From an uncultured Dechloromonas sp. (lineage in GTDB: Bacteria; Pseudomonadota; Gammaproteobacteria; Burkholderiales; Rhodocyclaceae), in assembly GCF_945957265.1 (NCBI RefSeq), contig NZ_CAMFKO010000038.1, forward strand, positions 1 through 37,357: a DNA stretch of 37,357 nt, given 5' to 3'. A program made the position numbers and the translations under genes. Under the pieces are notes generated by a model that had not been told where the DNA came from, ran no database searches, and worked only from the letters and a program-made list of their open reading frames with translations. Position 1 is the first letter of the stretch, and every line of letters starts with the position of its first letter. Of this stretch, positions 1-11,071 are shown in pieces.

Positions 1-282
1 GGGGCGCGGCAGTTTCCTGCCAAATGACCGTTTACACAAAAATTCTTACACGCCCATCCATGGAAACATCTGCTCTTGGAATCGGCCATCGATCAATGCC
101 AAAATTTGAATGGCAGGTAAGCGCCATATTTCAGACTTATTTCGGATCGAAACTCAAGGTCAGCTTTGGCCGAGAGCCGCCTGAGGGAATATTGGCCCCT
201 TGGCCTGCAAGTTTTCAAGGCGTCAACCGGGCAATCGCTCAAGCCTATAGCGTTTTACTGGATGGCCAAAACTTCGAATAGA
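1..282. other. Left edge, no gene recognised
   Basis: No convincing coding region is visible in this stretch. It is AT-richer than the chromosome to the right, and the open frames here lack a good ribosome binding site and recognisable protein motifs. The first 30 bases could be the tail of a truncated gene (a frame from base 1 ends with TGA at 25-27), but nine codons are too few to identify it. There is no sequencing adapter at this end, in contrast to the right end. Confidence 0.4.
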
Positions 283-759
283 TTAACGAGAGTGCGGCGT
301 TTCTGTCGTATCCGACTCATCGATGCCGAGATCCAAATACAGGTTGCCCGGTTCCGTGATGTGGGAACGGCCATGAAATTCTGGATTTTTTTTCGCGTCA
401 CGCAAAACTCGTCGTAAGCCTCTTTGGGTCAACGGTCGTAGGCGGCTGTCGCGAAATGTGCAGTTCCCTGTAGCATCTACGGCCAGTAAGTACTCGGTAT
501 AGAGTCGGGCTTGTTTTCCGGGACGGGCGTAAATTTCTACCGAGAACAACTGCCCAGGTATCAAACGATGCACGTCGCGCCGGCGCAACAGGATGGCCTG
601 ATGATCGGTGTCGTACTCAACGATATCCATTTCCAACGCAACTCGGGCAACGGGACGCGCAAAAGGCTCTGAGAGCAAGGGCTCGGCCCAAGCCATGGAT
701 TCTGAAATTGTTGCCAAACCTAGCGAGGTCAACAAGGCGTCCAGTTTATTCATGGTCAT
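283..759 (-). CDS. Hypothetical protein, 158 aa
   Basis: The family is not recognised. The ATG at 759 is chosen because an AAAGGAAG ribosome binding site sits six bases upstream on the minus strand; an in-frame ATG at 753 is the alternative. The protein starts MTMNKLDALL, has a central segment rich in charged and hydrophobic beta-like residues (about 45-105), and ends with an acidic tail (DLGIDESD). No signal peptide, membrane segment or catalytic motif is visible. It sits in the poorly coding DNA beside the truncated comM, so it may be cargo of an inserted element. Its base composition is lower in GC than the genes from 1880 onward. I judge it real mainly from its ribosome binding site and ordinary amino-acid balance. 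Confidence 0.5.
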   Translation of the reverse strand: MTMNKLDALLTSLGLATISESMAWAEPLLSEPFARPVARVALEMDIVEYDTDHQAILLRRRDVHRLIPGQLFSVEIYARPGKQARLYTEYLLAVDATGNCTFRDSRLRPLTQRGLRRVLRDAKKNPEFHGRSHITEPGNLYLDLGIDESDTTETPHSR

Positions 760-925
760 CGCCAACTTCCTTTACTTGGAGTTGGACAGTTCTGTGCTGA
801 AGAAAATTCAAGCGTACATCGCCAACAAGGAAGGCTCGGGCCTTAATCCCAGTACAGGAGTGGAAGTATCGAGAACTCCTACGAAAGCCTACTCTGGATA
901 CGTTCACGCCGCATCGCCCTAGATA

Positions 926-1194
926 ATGGATATGTACGGTGGGAATCCAGCATGCTTTCATCTCAAAGGAATGCTGGGCACGGCAAGACATACAGAACAC
1001 CGGGAAGACCTCTGGAACTATTTCTACCGAAGCATTCTGAACTTCGAACTGGCAGCAAAAGCGTTCGGAGATCAGGATTTGTTCGACCAGATTCACGCGT
1101 TCACCGTCGAGTTCGAAGAAGCTGCGGGTAAAGACTACTCTCCAAAACCTATCCAAAAAAGAAGCTAGCGGCTAAACGACCCACGAAAAAGTAG
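926..1194 (+). pseudogene. Probable frameshifted gene remnant
   Basis: One frame from ATG 926 gives an amphipathic segment (for example NYFYRSILNFELAAKAFGD and DQIHAFTVEFEEAAGKDY) and stops at 1166-1168. A run of six A's at 1155-1160 lies just before that stop. Shifting one frame there continues as a lysine-rich tail, KKKLAAKRPTKK, with a stop at 1192-1194, which looks like a natural basic C-terminus. I infer a gene that has taken a one-base indel in the poly-A run, or a sequencing or assembly error at that spot. Upstream the same frame is closed by TAG at 920-922, so the N-terminus is also uncertain. The family is not recognised. Confidence 0.35.
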
Positions 1195-1879
1195 CTCAAC
1201 CATCTTCGTGATCAAACTACCGCGCTTCGCTTGCTTCCTGGCTTGTTTGGCTTCGCCAGCCCAAGCCCAAGCTCTGTTCTTTCTACCCCCTGTAAAATAG
1301 AAGCTAACAACCAAGGCAAGGCACGAGCAGTGAACCGTAGGGGATTATTAGAAAGGCGGAGGAGAATTGGAGTATCCCAGTCTACAAACTTACCAGTTTC
1401 TTGAGTCTCAAACTGCGCCTCGCTTTTGTTACCACGCGGTCAGTTGGGTAACATTCTTTGTAATGGCATCAGACAACTTCACGCTTGGAATCCAAAATGA
1501 CCTGAATTTCCATCAGCATGGAAAGCCTCAGCGATCCATCCTGGCTATGGATTTGTGGACAATTCGCCTACGGCGAACCGGGGAGCTTGCCGTGGATAAC
1601 CCAGCGGGTTATCCACCGCGCCCCCCGTTACCCACAGCCTCCACAGCCCAATCCCGCAGCCTGCCGTGGAAAACGCTTCGCGTTTCCCACCGCGCTGCGG
1701 CCGAAACATGCATAGATAAATCCCCTAAAGCAAAACATCTTCAACGCGCTCGTGTTACTCGCCACCGCCAAATGCTCGTAAAACCCATGGAGTTGTCAGT
1801 GTGCGGTAAAGTACGAGGGCCAGACCAACCTCTTCCGAGTTTTGGACAACATTTCACGAATTCTGGTACAAAAAGCAAA
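1195..1879. other. Non-coding, foreign-looking stretch before comM
   Basis: A frame is open from about 1367 into comM, but its translation up to 1879 has no protein character, and I read it as accidental. The stretch has mixed composition and contains a cluster of hairpins (see 1563-1694), as well as TTATCCAC-like and CCCACAG/CCACAGC words. It ends abruptly at about 1880, where normal comM sequence begins. It is probably the end of an inserted or recombined element. No transposase, integrase or clear terminal inverted repeat is visible. Confidence 0.5.
1563..1694. repeat. Repeated hairpins with three-base loops
   Basis: Three inverted repeats lie close together. Hairpin 1 is 1563-1577 (ttcgcc-tac-ggcgaa). 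Hairpin 2 is 1592-1616, with 11-bp perfect arms (gtggataaccc / gggttatccac) and loop agc. Hairpin 3 is 1666-1690, with 11-bp arms carrying one wobble (gtggaaaacgc / gcgtttcccac) and loop ttc. Hairpins 2 and 3 share the same flanks (tgcc before, cgcgc after) and are 74 bp apart, while their inner stem bases differ in a way that keeps pairing. Such modules could belong to the non-coding part of an insertion sequence or to a replication or recombination site; the function is unknown. Confidence 0.6.
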
Positions 1880-2470
1880 ATGCCGGAGTTCGACCGCAAG
1901 GTGATCGAAACCCTGCGCGAACCGCTCGAAACCGGGCGCATCCACATCGCCCGCGCCGCCCGGCGCGCCGAATTCCCAGCCGAATTCCAGCTGGTCGCGG
2001 CGATGAACCCCTGTCCCTGCGGTTTTCTCGGGCATGGCAACAACAGATGCCGGTGTACCCCGGACCAGGTTTCACGCTATCGCGGCAAGCTCTCCGGCCC
2101 CTTCCTCGACCGCATCGACCTGATCATCGAGGTCCCCGCCCTGCCCGCCGAAGCGCTGGCCGACAAGCAGGAGGCGGAATCCTCCGCCTCCGTGCGCGCC
2201 CGGGTCGAAGCCGCCCTGGCCCGGCAGACCGCCCGCCAGGGCAAGCCCAACGCCCGCCTCGACACGCCGGAAATCGACGCCAGCTGCCAGCCGGACGAGG
2301 CGGGCAGCAAGCTGCTCAAGCAAGCCACGGCGCAACTCGACCTCTCGGCCCGCGCCTGGCACCGCGTGCTCAAGGTCGCCCGCACCATCGCCGACCTGGC
2401 CGGCAGCGCCGACATCCGCGCGCCGCACGTCGCCGAAGCCATCCAGTACCGGCGTTTCGCACGTGGCTGA
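1880..2470 (+). pseudogene. comM: ComM/YifB-type Mg-chelatase-like ATPase, 5' truncated
   Basis: From 1880 the frame reads MPEFDRKVIETLREP, the segment just after Walker B in ComM (full-length proteins have DE(L/M)PEFDRK). It continues through MNPCPCGFLGH, the zinc-like cysteines CRCTPDQVSRY, the sensor segment SGPFLDRIDL, and the C-terminal Mg_chelatase_C helical domain ending AIQYRRFARG. ComM is a hexameric helicase that promotes branch migration in natural transformation. About 195 residues remain of the usual roughly 500; the N-terminal Lon-like domain, Walker A and Walker B are gone. The upstream DNA is unrelated, so this is a broken gene, not a sequencing edge. The stop overlaps the start of the next gene by 8 bases. 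Confidence 0.9.
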
Positions 2471-3665
2471 AGAAAACCGGCGCAGCACCCGGGGCATCGC
2501 CACGCTGCTGGCTTCGCTGTCGGCGCTCGGCCCCTTCTCCATCGACACCTATCTGCCGTCGTTCCACGAGATCGGCGAAAAGCTGCACGCCACGCCGCTG
2601 GAAGTGCAGCAGACCCTGTCGGCCTACCTGTTCTCCTTCGCCTTGATGACGCTGTGGCACGGCGCCATTTCCGACCGCTTCGGCCGACGCAAGGTGATCC
2701 TCGTGGCCATCGGCCTGTTCGCCCTCGCCTCCGCCGGCTGCATGCTGGCCACCCGCATCGAGCACCTGTGGTTCTGGCGGGCCATGCAGGGCATCACCGC
2801 CGGCGCCGGGATCGTCATCAGCCGGGCCATCGTCCGCGACCTGTTCGACGGCGCCGCCGCCCAGAAGCTGATGTCGCAGATCACCATGATGTTCGCGCTG
2901 GCCCCCGCCATCGCGCCGGTGATCGGAGGCTGGCTGCAGACCCTGTTCGGCTGGCGCTCGGTGTTCGCCTTCCTGGTTGTCGCCACCGGCGCGCTGTGGC
3001 TGGCCTGCTGGAAGCTGATGCCGGAAACCCTGCCCCCCGACAAACGCCAATCCCTGCGCCCCGCCTACCTGGCATCGACCTACTGGAAAGTGATGAGCTC
3101 GCCGCACTTCCTGACCGCCTGCGCGGCGCTGGCGCTCAATTTCGGCGGCTTCTTCCTCTACATCCTGTCGGCCCCGGTCTTCCTGATGACCCACCTGGGC
3201 GTTCCGGAAACCGGCTTCCTGTGGCTTTTCGGGCCGGCCATGAGCGGGCTGATCGGCGGCTCCTGGCTGTCCGGCCGCCTGGCCGGCAAGGTCTCGCTGC
3301 CACGCACCATCGCCCTCGGCTATGCGCTGATGGCCAGCGCCGCCGGCATCAACCTGCTGGTCAATGCGTTCATCCCGCCGGGATTGCCATGGAGCGTCCT
3401 GCCCATTTTCGGCTACACGCTGGGGATGTCGCTGGCCACGCCCTGCCTGAGCATCTTCGCGCTCGACCCCTTCCCCGCCCAGCGCGGCCTGGCCGCCTCA
3501 TGCCAGACCTTCTTCCAGTCCGGCTTCAACGGCCTGACCGCCGCGCTGATCGCCCCCGCGCTATGGGGCTCGACATTGACGCTGTCGCTCGGCATGGCCG
3601 GCCTGATGCTGCTCGGCGGCAGCGCCGCGCTGCTCCATCAACGATTACGTCTGGTACCACGGTAG
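2463..3665 (+). CDS. Bcr/CflA-family MFS drug exporter
   Basis: This 400-residue protein has about 12 hydrophobic segments and is a major facilitator of the DHA1 type. The N-terminal segment SALGPFSIDTYLPSF is typical of the Bcr/CflA family. The loop 2-3 signature GAISDRFGRRKVIL and the TM5-region motif with SRAIVRDLF are present. Family members export drugs such as bicyclomycin, chloramphenicol or sulfonamides by proton antiport, and some export cysteine; the substrate cannot be told here. The start is GTG at 2463, inside the last codons of comM, suggesting translational coupling to a gene that is now truncated, so its original promoter may be lost. The 3' end overlaps the rhodanese gene on the other strand by 21 bp. 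Confidence 0.88.
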   Translation: MAEENRRSTRGIATLLASLSALGPFSIDTYLPSFHEIGEKLHATPLEVQQTLSAYLFSFALMTLWHGAISDRFGRRKVILVAIGLFALASAGCMLATRIEHLWFWRAMQGITAGAGIVISRAIVRDLFDGAAAQKLMSQITMMFALAPAIAPVIGGWLQTLFGWRSVFAFLVVATGALWLACWKLMPETLPPDKRQSLRPAYLASTYWKVMSSPHFLTACAALALNFGGFFLYILSAPVFLMTHLGVPETGFLWLFGPAMSGLIGGSWLSGRLAGKVSLPRTIALGYALMASAAGINLLVNAFIPPGLPWSVLPIFGYTLGMSLATPCLSIFALDPFPAQRGLAASCQTFFQSGFNGLTAALIAPALWGSTLTLSLGMAGLMLLGGSAALLHQRLRLVPR

Positions 3666-4043
3666 GCCGCGAAAACGCCAACCGCCCAGGGTGCCGCGGT
3701 GGTAATCGTCGTCGAGCGGCCCTTCGAAGCCCTCCAGCACGTTGATCACCCGCACGAACCCGGCTGCCTCCAGCGCCCCCCCGGCATCGACCGAACGCCT
3801 TCCGCTGCGGCAGATGAGCAGGACCGGGCGACTCAGGTCGCCTTTCACCACCCGCGCCACCTTGGCGGCGAACTGCGGGTCGATTTCCCAATCCGGCCCC
3901 TCCTGCCAGGCCACATGCTCCGAGCCAGCCGGAAAGCCGACGTACATGTACTCGGTTTCGGTCCGGCAATCGACCAGCACGGCCTGCGCATCCTGCTGCA
4001 GGAGGTCGTAGGCGGCCTGGGGATCGAGGTGCTGCATCGGCAT
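3645..4043 (-). CDS. Rhodanese-domain protein
   Basis: This is a single rhodanese domain of about 132 residues. Features seen: the N-terminal helix DPQAAYDLLQQD, LVDCRTETEY, and the active-site loop LLICRSGRRSVDAG with the catalytic cysteine. The family transfers sulfane sulfur to thiophilic acceptors; the acceptor is unknown. The frame is open further upstream to 4112, but ATG 4043 (MPMQHLD) or ATG 4037 (MQHLD) is where homology-like sequence begins. No strong ribosome binding site separates the two. There is no signal peptide, so it is probably cytoplasmic. It is divergent from the BamE-like gene and convergent with the exporter gene, overlapping it slightly. Confidence 0.85.
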   Translation of the reverse strand: MPMQHLDPQAAYDLLQQDAQAVLVDCRTETEYMYVGFPAGSEHVAWQEGPDWEIDPQFAAKVARVVKGDLSRPVLLICRSGRRSVDAGGALEAAGFVRVINVLEGFEGPLDDDYHRGTLGGWRFRGLPWYQT

Positions 4044-4126
4044 ATCCGAAAATAAGGGGAGATGGATATTATGAAAGAGAGCCCGCCAGGGCGTAAACTT
4101 GCCTTTCCCCACCGACCGGAGTTTGC

Positions 4127-4621
4127 ATGAAACTGCCCGCCTGGATATCCGCCGCCGCCTCGGCCATCGTCGCCGCCGCCCTGCCGGCCTGCGACTTCGT
4201 CAATCTTCAGGAAATCAAGCCGGGCGTCACGACGCAGGCCGATGTCCGTTCGCGCATGGGCGAACCCGGCTTCATCCACTGGAACGACGACGGCACGGCG
4301 ACCTGGGAATACGCCCGCCAGCCGAACGGCAGCAGCTGCTACATGATCACCTTCGGCCAGGACCACGTGGTCGCCAAGGTCGAGCAGGTGCTCAACGACG
4401 CCAACTACGCCAGGGTCCGCGTCGGCATGAGCAAGGATGACATCCGCCGCCTGCTCGGCGCGCCGGGCAGCAAGCAGACCTTCAACAACCTGCGCGAGGA
4501 AATCTGGGAATGGCGCATCGAAGGGATGCCGCCGATGGACGAAACCTATTTCATGGTGCATTTCGACACCGACAACGGCGGGGTCAAGAAAACCTCCAAA
4601 CGCGTCGCGGTGAAGGGCTAG
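4127..4621 (+). CDS. BamE/SmpA-like outer-membrane lipoprotein
   Basis: The 164-residue precursor has an N-terminal hydrophobic signal ending in a lipobox (LPAC, Cys at about residue 22), so it should be lipidated and anchored to the outer membrane. Two tandem SmpA/OmlA-like units are visible: IKPGVTTQADVRSRMGEPG and a second one containing VRVGMSKDDIRRLLGAPGS. Such domains occur in BamE, which helps insert beta-barrel proteins. BamE itself is usually shorter with one unit, so this may be a two-domain paralogue and not the true BamE. A CCGGAG ribosome binding site precedes the ATG. A strong hairpin follows the stop at once. Confidence 0.8.
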   Translation: MKLPAWISAAASAIVAAALPACDFVNLQEIKPGVTTQADVRSRMGEPGFIHWNDDGTATWEYARQPNGSSCYMITFGQDHVVAKVEQVLNDANYARVRVGMSKDDIRRLLGAPGSKQTFNNLREEIWEWRIEGMPPMDETYFMVHFDTDNGGVKKTSKRVAVKG

Positions 4622-4661
4622 GGGTGTTTTTACCGTCACCGGCGGGGCGTTAAAACACCCC
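4621..4661 (+). terminator. Stem-loop terminator after BamE-like gene
   Basis: An 11-bp perfect inverted repeat (ggggtgtttta at 4621-4631, taaaacacccc at 4651-4661) starts on the last base of the stop codon. The 3' arm is followed by CAAAAATCAA, not a U-run, but the stem itself carries a T-rich part. It separates the lipoprotein gene from the metH riboswitch promoter 15 bp downstream. Confidence 0.65.
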
Positions 4662-4675
4662 AAAAATCAACGTAC

Positions 4676-4704
4676 TTGGCAGCCCGGGCCGCCCCCGGTA
4701 AACT
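4676..4704 (+). promoter_or_regulatory. Sigma70 promoter for metH riboswitch transcript
   Basis: A -35 box TTGGCA (4676-4681) and -10 box TAAACT (4699-4704) are separated by exactly 17 bases. The expected start of transcription, about 7 bases on, falls at 4711, the first base of the riboswitch aptamer. This fit makes the promoter call stronger than the boxes alone would. Confidence 0.7.
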
Positions 4705-4710
4705 AACGCT

Positions 4711-4785
4711 TCTGCCGAGGAGCGCTGCGACCCTTCCATTCAAGGGGCCAGGCTCGGCAATGATCAACGGCGCTCGCAAACCCCT
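4711..4785 (+). promoter_or_regulatory. S-adenosylhomocysteine (SAH) riboswitch aptamer
   Basis: The sequence has the conserved SAH-motif blocks CCGAGGAGCGCTGC (4715-4728), AGGCTCGG (4750-4757) and ATCAACGGCGCTC (4763-4775). Pairings seen: P1 tgccgag 4713-4719 with ctcggca 4753-4759; a variable stem ccctt 4731-4735 with aaggg 4742-4746; and the pseudoknot gagcgc 4720-4725 with gcgctc 4770-4775. The class is known upstream of ahcY, metH and metF in Proteobacteria and turns genes on when SAH accumulates, so that homocysteine is remethylated. Its position just before metH fits this role. Confidence 0.93.
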
Positions 4786-4800
4786 AGCTTCTCCTAGTCC

Positions 4801-4876
4801 CGGTTTGTGGCGCCGTTTGCTATTGCGGCGCCCCCGGTGCGAATTCTGGTAACAAACCGCTTTGCCGAGGTGATCC
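4801..4876 (+). promoter_or_regulatory. Riboswitch expression platform and metH RBS
   Basis: The leader between aptamer and metH folds into cggtttgt 4801-4808 paired with acaaaccg 4852-4859, enclosing a second hairpin (ggcgccg 4809-4815 / cggcgcc 4826-4832). The ribosome binding site GAGGTGATCC (4867-4876) follows. The bases ttgccgag at 4862-4869 repeat the 5' strand of aptamer stem P1 and can pair with its 3' strand ctcggcaa (4753-4760), which would hide the ribosome binding site when SAH is absent. No U-tract terminator is seen, so control is probably at translation. Confidence 0.65.
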
Positions 4877-8535
<3,659 letters not shown>

Positions 8536-8539
<4 letters not shown>

Positions 8540-9549
8540 TCCTGCACACCCAGCGCGAACTCGGGCCGCTCAACACCCTGGCCCTGCCCGGCCGGGCGGC
8601 CCGTTTCGCCCGCATCGAAACCGCCGGGGCCTTGCGCGACCCGCTGCTCGCGCAAGAGCCGCGTTTCATCCTCGGCGGCGGCAGCAACCTGGTGCTGGGC
8701 GGCGACGTCGACCGGCTGGTGCTGCACATGGCGATTCCCGGCAAACGCCTGCTCGGGGAAGATGCCGAGGCTTTCTACGTCGAAGCCGGCGCCGGCGAAA
8801 ACTGGCACGACTTCGTGCAATGGACGCTGGCCCAGGGCTGGCCGGGGCTGGAAAACCTGTCGCTGATCCCGGGCACGGTCGGCGCCGCGCCGATCCAGAA
8901 CATCGGCGCCTACGGCCTGGAAGTCGGCGAACTGCTGCAGTCGGTAACTGCCTGGGATTTCGAGCGCCAGGTGGAGGTCGGCTTCAATCGCGACGACTGC
9001 CGCTTCGCCTATCGCGACAGCCGGTTCAAGCAGGAAGGCTGGCACCTGAACGGGCGGCTGGCGATCACCGCGGTACTCTTCCGGCTGCCCAAGGCCTGGC
9101 GGCCCAACTGCCGTTACGCAGACGTGGCGCAGGAACTGCTCGCCCGCGACATCGCCGCCCCGACCGCCCGCGACATCGCCGATGCCGTGATCGCCGTGCG
9201 CCAGCGCAAGTTGCCCGACCCGGCCCGCCTCCCGAACGCCGGAAGCTTCTTCCACAACCCGGTGCTCGATGCCGCCCCGGCGGCTGCGCTGAAGGCGGCC
9301 CATCCCGGCCTGCCCTGCTACCCGCAAGCCGACGGCCGCGTCAAACTGGCGGCCGGCTGGCTGATCGAGCAGGCCGGCTGGAAAGGCAAGGCGCTCGGCC
9401 CGGTCGGCATGTACGAAAAGCAGGCCCTGGTCCTGGTCAATCACGGCGGCGCCACCGGCCGCGACGTCAGGCGGACCATGGCGGCCGTGCAGGCATCGGT
9501 CAGCGAAAAATTCGGCGTCGCGCTGACGCCGGAACCGATCTTCCTCTGA
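8536..9549 (+). CDS. murB: UDP-N-acetylenolpyruvoylglucosamine reductase
   Basis: MurB reduces UDP-GlcNAc-enolpyruvate to UDP-MurNAc with NADPH and FAD in the cytoplasm, an essential step of peptidoglycan synthesis. Seen: the FAD-binding segment LGGGSNLVL, then [18 protein letters not shown], the catalytic-serine region [10 protein letters not shown], and the C-terminal [15 protein letters not shown]. The 337-residue length fits type I (E. coli-like) MurB. I take GTG 8536 as the start because it overlaps the metH stop in the pattern GTGA, and homologous sequence ([16 protein letters not shown]) starts right after. Coupling to metH would place it partly under the SAH riboswitch, an odd partnership. 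It ends 3 bp before the convergent amidase gene. Confidence 0.95.
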
Positions 9550-9552
9550 ACG

Positions 9553-10248
9553 CTACTCCGCTGCCTTGACGTAAAGGCAGGCGGCGATGCCGGTCGCCAC
9601 GGCATCGGCCATGCGCGCCTGGCGCGCCGGATCGAGCAGTTCCAGCTCCTCGTCGCGATGCTTGATCACCCCGGCCTCGAAGAGGACGGCGGGCAGGCCG
9701 GTCCGATACAGCACGACCAGATTGTCGTAGTACCAGACGCCGTTTTCCGCATCGGCCGGCTGGTGCTTGCGGGCGTGCCATGTCGACGGCGCGAAGCCGG
9801 CCCGCCGCATCATCGCGCCGATGGCCGAGGCACAGCGCAGACTCGTTGCCGGATCGGGATTCTGCGCCGAGACGAAGATGCCGTAGCCGCGCTTGACCTC
9901 GGTATGGCGCTGCGGCTTGCCCTCCCATTCCCAGTCGAGCAGCCAGGCTTCGCCGATCGAATCGTGGTGGATGGAGATGAAGAAATCGCTGCCCTCGGCG
10001 GCCTGCGGCCGGGCGTGCAGGCTGCCGATCCGGCCGTCGAAATTGACTTCCCGGACACCGAGATCGCGCCGGCGCAGCGTCGTCGCCAGGAGGCCGGCAA
10101 AATCGCGATTGAAGGCGAACTCCGTCCGCCCCCGGGCGCTGATCGCGCCGCCGTCCACGACGCCATGGCCGACATCGACGGCAACCAGCGGGGCGGCGGC
10201 GGCGAGCGGGGACAAGGCCAGGGCGACGAGCGGCAGGATGGTTTTCAT
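9553..10248 (-). CDS. N-acetylmuramoyl-L-alanine amidase (Amidase_3)
   Basis: The 231-residue precursor starts at ATG 10248 with a signal peptide (MKTILPLVALALSPLAAAAP), so it acts in the periplasm. The Amidase_3 zinc hydrolase motifs are present: VAVDVGHG with the first zinc His, the catalytic Glu region GRTEFAFNRD, SIHHDS with the second His set, and VLFEAGVI with a conserved Glu near the end. These enzymes cut the bond between MurNAc and the stem peptide during cell separation or recycling. It lacks the AMIN targeting domain and LysM repeats of AmiC/AmiB, so it is a small stand-alone catalytic form. It is convergent with murB and divergent from the cytochrome gene. Confidence 0.88.
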   Translation of the reverse strand: MKTILPLVALALSPLAAAAPLVAVDVGHGVVDGGAISARGRTEFAFNRDFAGLLATTLRRRDLGVREVNFDGRIGSLHARPQAAEGSDFFISIHHDSIGEAWLLDWEWEGKPQRHTEVKRGYGIFVSAQNPDPATSLRCASAIGAMMRRAGFAPSTWHARKHQPADAENGVWYYDNLVVLYRTGLPAVLFEAGVIKHRDEELELLDPARQARMADAVATGIAACLYVKAAE

Positions 10249-10303
10249 GCACGAATTATGGCGGCAAATTAACATGTCGCCTCCATCCATTGAAAGGGAA
10301 GCG

Positions 10304-10672
10304 ATGCGCCCTAGCCTGATTCTTCTGGCTGCGCTGTCACTGCCGGCATACGCCGCGGAAAAGACGGGAGCCGAGGTTTACGAGAGCACCTGCCGGGAAT
10401 GCCACGGCAGCGGCGCGCACCAGGCCCCGGTATTCGGCGACAGCAAGCGCTGGGGAAAGCTGGTCCGCGAAGGATTGAACGACCTGGTGCCGAGCGCCCT
10501 CGCCGGTATCCGCAAGATGCCCGCCAAAGGCGGAAATCCGGCCTTGAGCGATGCCGAGGTCGCCCGCGCGGTAATCTACATGGCCAACGCCGGCGGCGGC
10601 CGCTTCGGCGACCCCGGCGAGGCCGACCTCGCCCGCTGGCGCAAGAAAGCCGACAAACGAACGAAAAAATGA
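10304..10672 (+). CDS. Small periplasmic c-type cytochrome (c5-like)
   Basis: The 122-residue precursor has a signal peptide (MRPSLILLAALSLPAYA) and one heme site, CRECH, with Cys30, Cys33 and His34. The likely sixth ligand is Met72 in KMPAKGG, the usual arrangement of cytochrome c5/class I proteins (KMPAKGGN followed by a helix with VIYMANAGG). It probably carries electrons between membrane complexes. The C-terminus is lysine/arginine rich. ATG 10304 is chosen because a GAAAGGGA ribosome binding site lies just upstream and the signal peptide begins there. The next gene starts one base after its stop. Confidence 0.9.
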   Translation: MRPSLILLAALSLPAYAAEKTGAEVYESTCRECHGSGAHQAPVFGDSKRWGKLVREGLNDLVPSALAGIRKMPAKGGNPALSDAEVARAVIYMANAGGGRFGDPGEADLARWRKKADKRTKK

Positions 10673-10673
10673 C

Positions 10674-11048
10674 ATGCCGACACTGACCGTCTTCTCCGCC
10701 CTGACCCCCGAGCCCAGCCACGACCATCCCCGTCCCGACCGGCTGGTCAGCGGGAACCCGCGACGCACCACCTGGGAACACTTCCTGAGCGCCAACGGCG
10801 ACCTGTCCGCCGGCATCTGGGCTTGCGAACCCGGCGCCTGGAACATCGCCTTCGCCCCGGGAAAGGACGAGTTCTTCTGCGTCATCGCAGGCCGGCTGCG
10901 CATTTCCGACGACCAGGGCAAGGCCGCCGAGTTCGGCCCCGGCGATGCCTGCGTCATTCCATCCGGATTCACCGGAACCTTCGAAGTCCTTGAATCGGTG
11001 CGCAAACACTATGTGCTGATAGATCGCCCCGCGCGAATTGCGCTATAG
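10674..11048 (+). CDS. Cupin-domain protein
   Basis: This is a 124-residue single cupin. Conserved cupin parts seen are the motif 1 region (AFAPGKDEFFCVIAGRLRI) and motif 2 (FGPGDACVIPSGFTGTFEV). The family core resembles the DUF861/ethanolamine-utilisation-type cupins with the ending GTFEVLESVRKHYVLID. Most of the usual metal-binding histidines of cupin motif 1 are absent (Glu and Cys in place), so a catalytic role is doubtful and small-molecule binding is as likely. It begins one base after the cytochrome stop and is surely in the same transcript. Confidence 0.8.
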   Translation: MPTLTVFSALTPEPSHDHPRPDRLVSGNPRRTTWEHFLSANGDLSAGIWACEPGAWNIAFAPGKDEFFCVIAGRLRISDDQGKAAEFGPGDACVIPSGFTGTFEVLESVRKHYVLIDRPARIAL

Positions 11049-11071
11049 TTTTGCCGACGCAAGGGGGAAAA

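Noticed and set aside
746..1156. Minus-strand 136-codon frame in the left region
   Set aside because: Very Cys/Phe/Val rich, no ribosome binding site, and it lies opposite a better plus-strand candidate.
1592..1690. Hairpins as integron attC sites
   Set aside because: The R and L box words and the extrahelical-base pattern are absent, and no cassette genes or integrase are nearby.
1367..1879. Open N-terminal extension of comM from 1367
   Set aside because: The translation has no relation to the ComM N-terminal domain, and the DNA contains hairpins and changed composition; I treat it as accidental.
4361..4372. GACCACGTGGTC palindrome as a second parS site
   Set aside because: It lacks the GTT/AAC outer bases of parS and lies in ordinary codons of the BamE-like gene.
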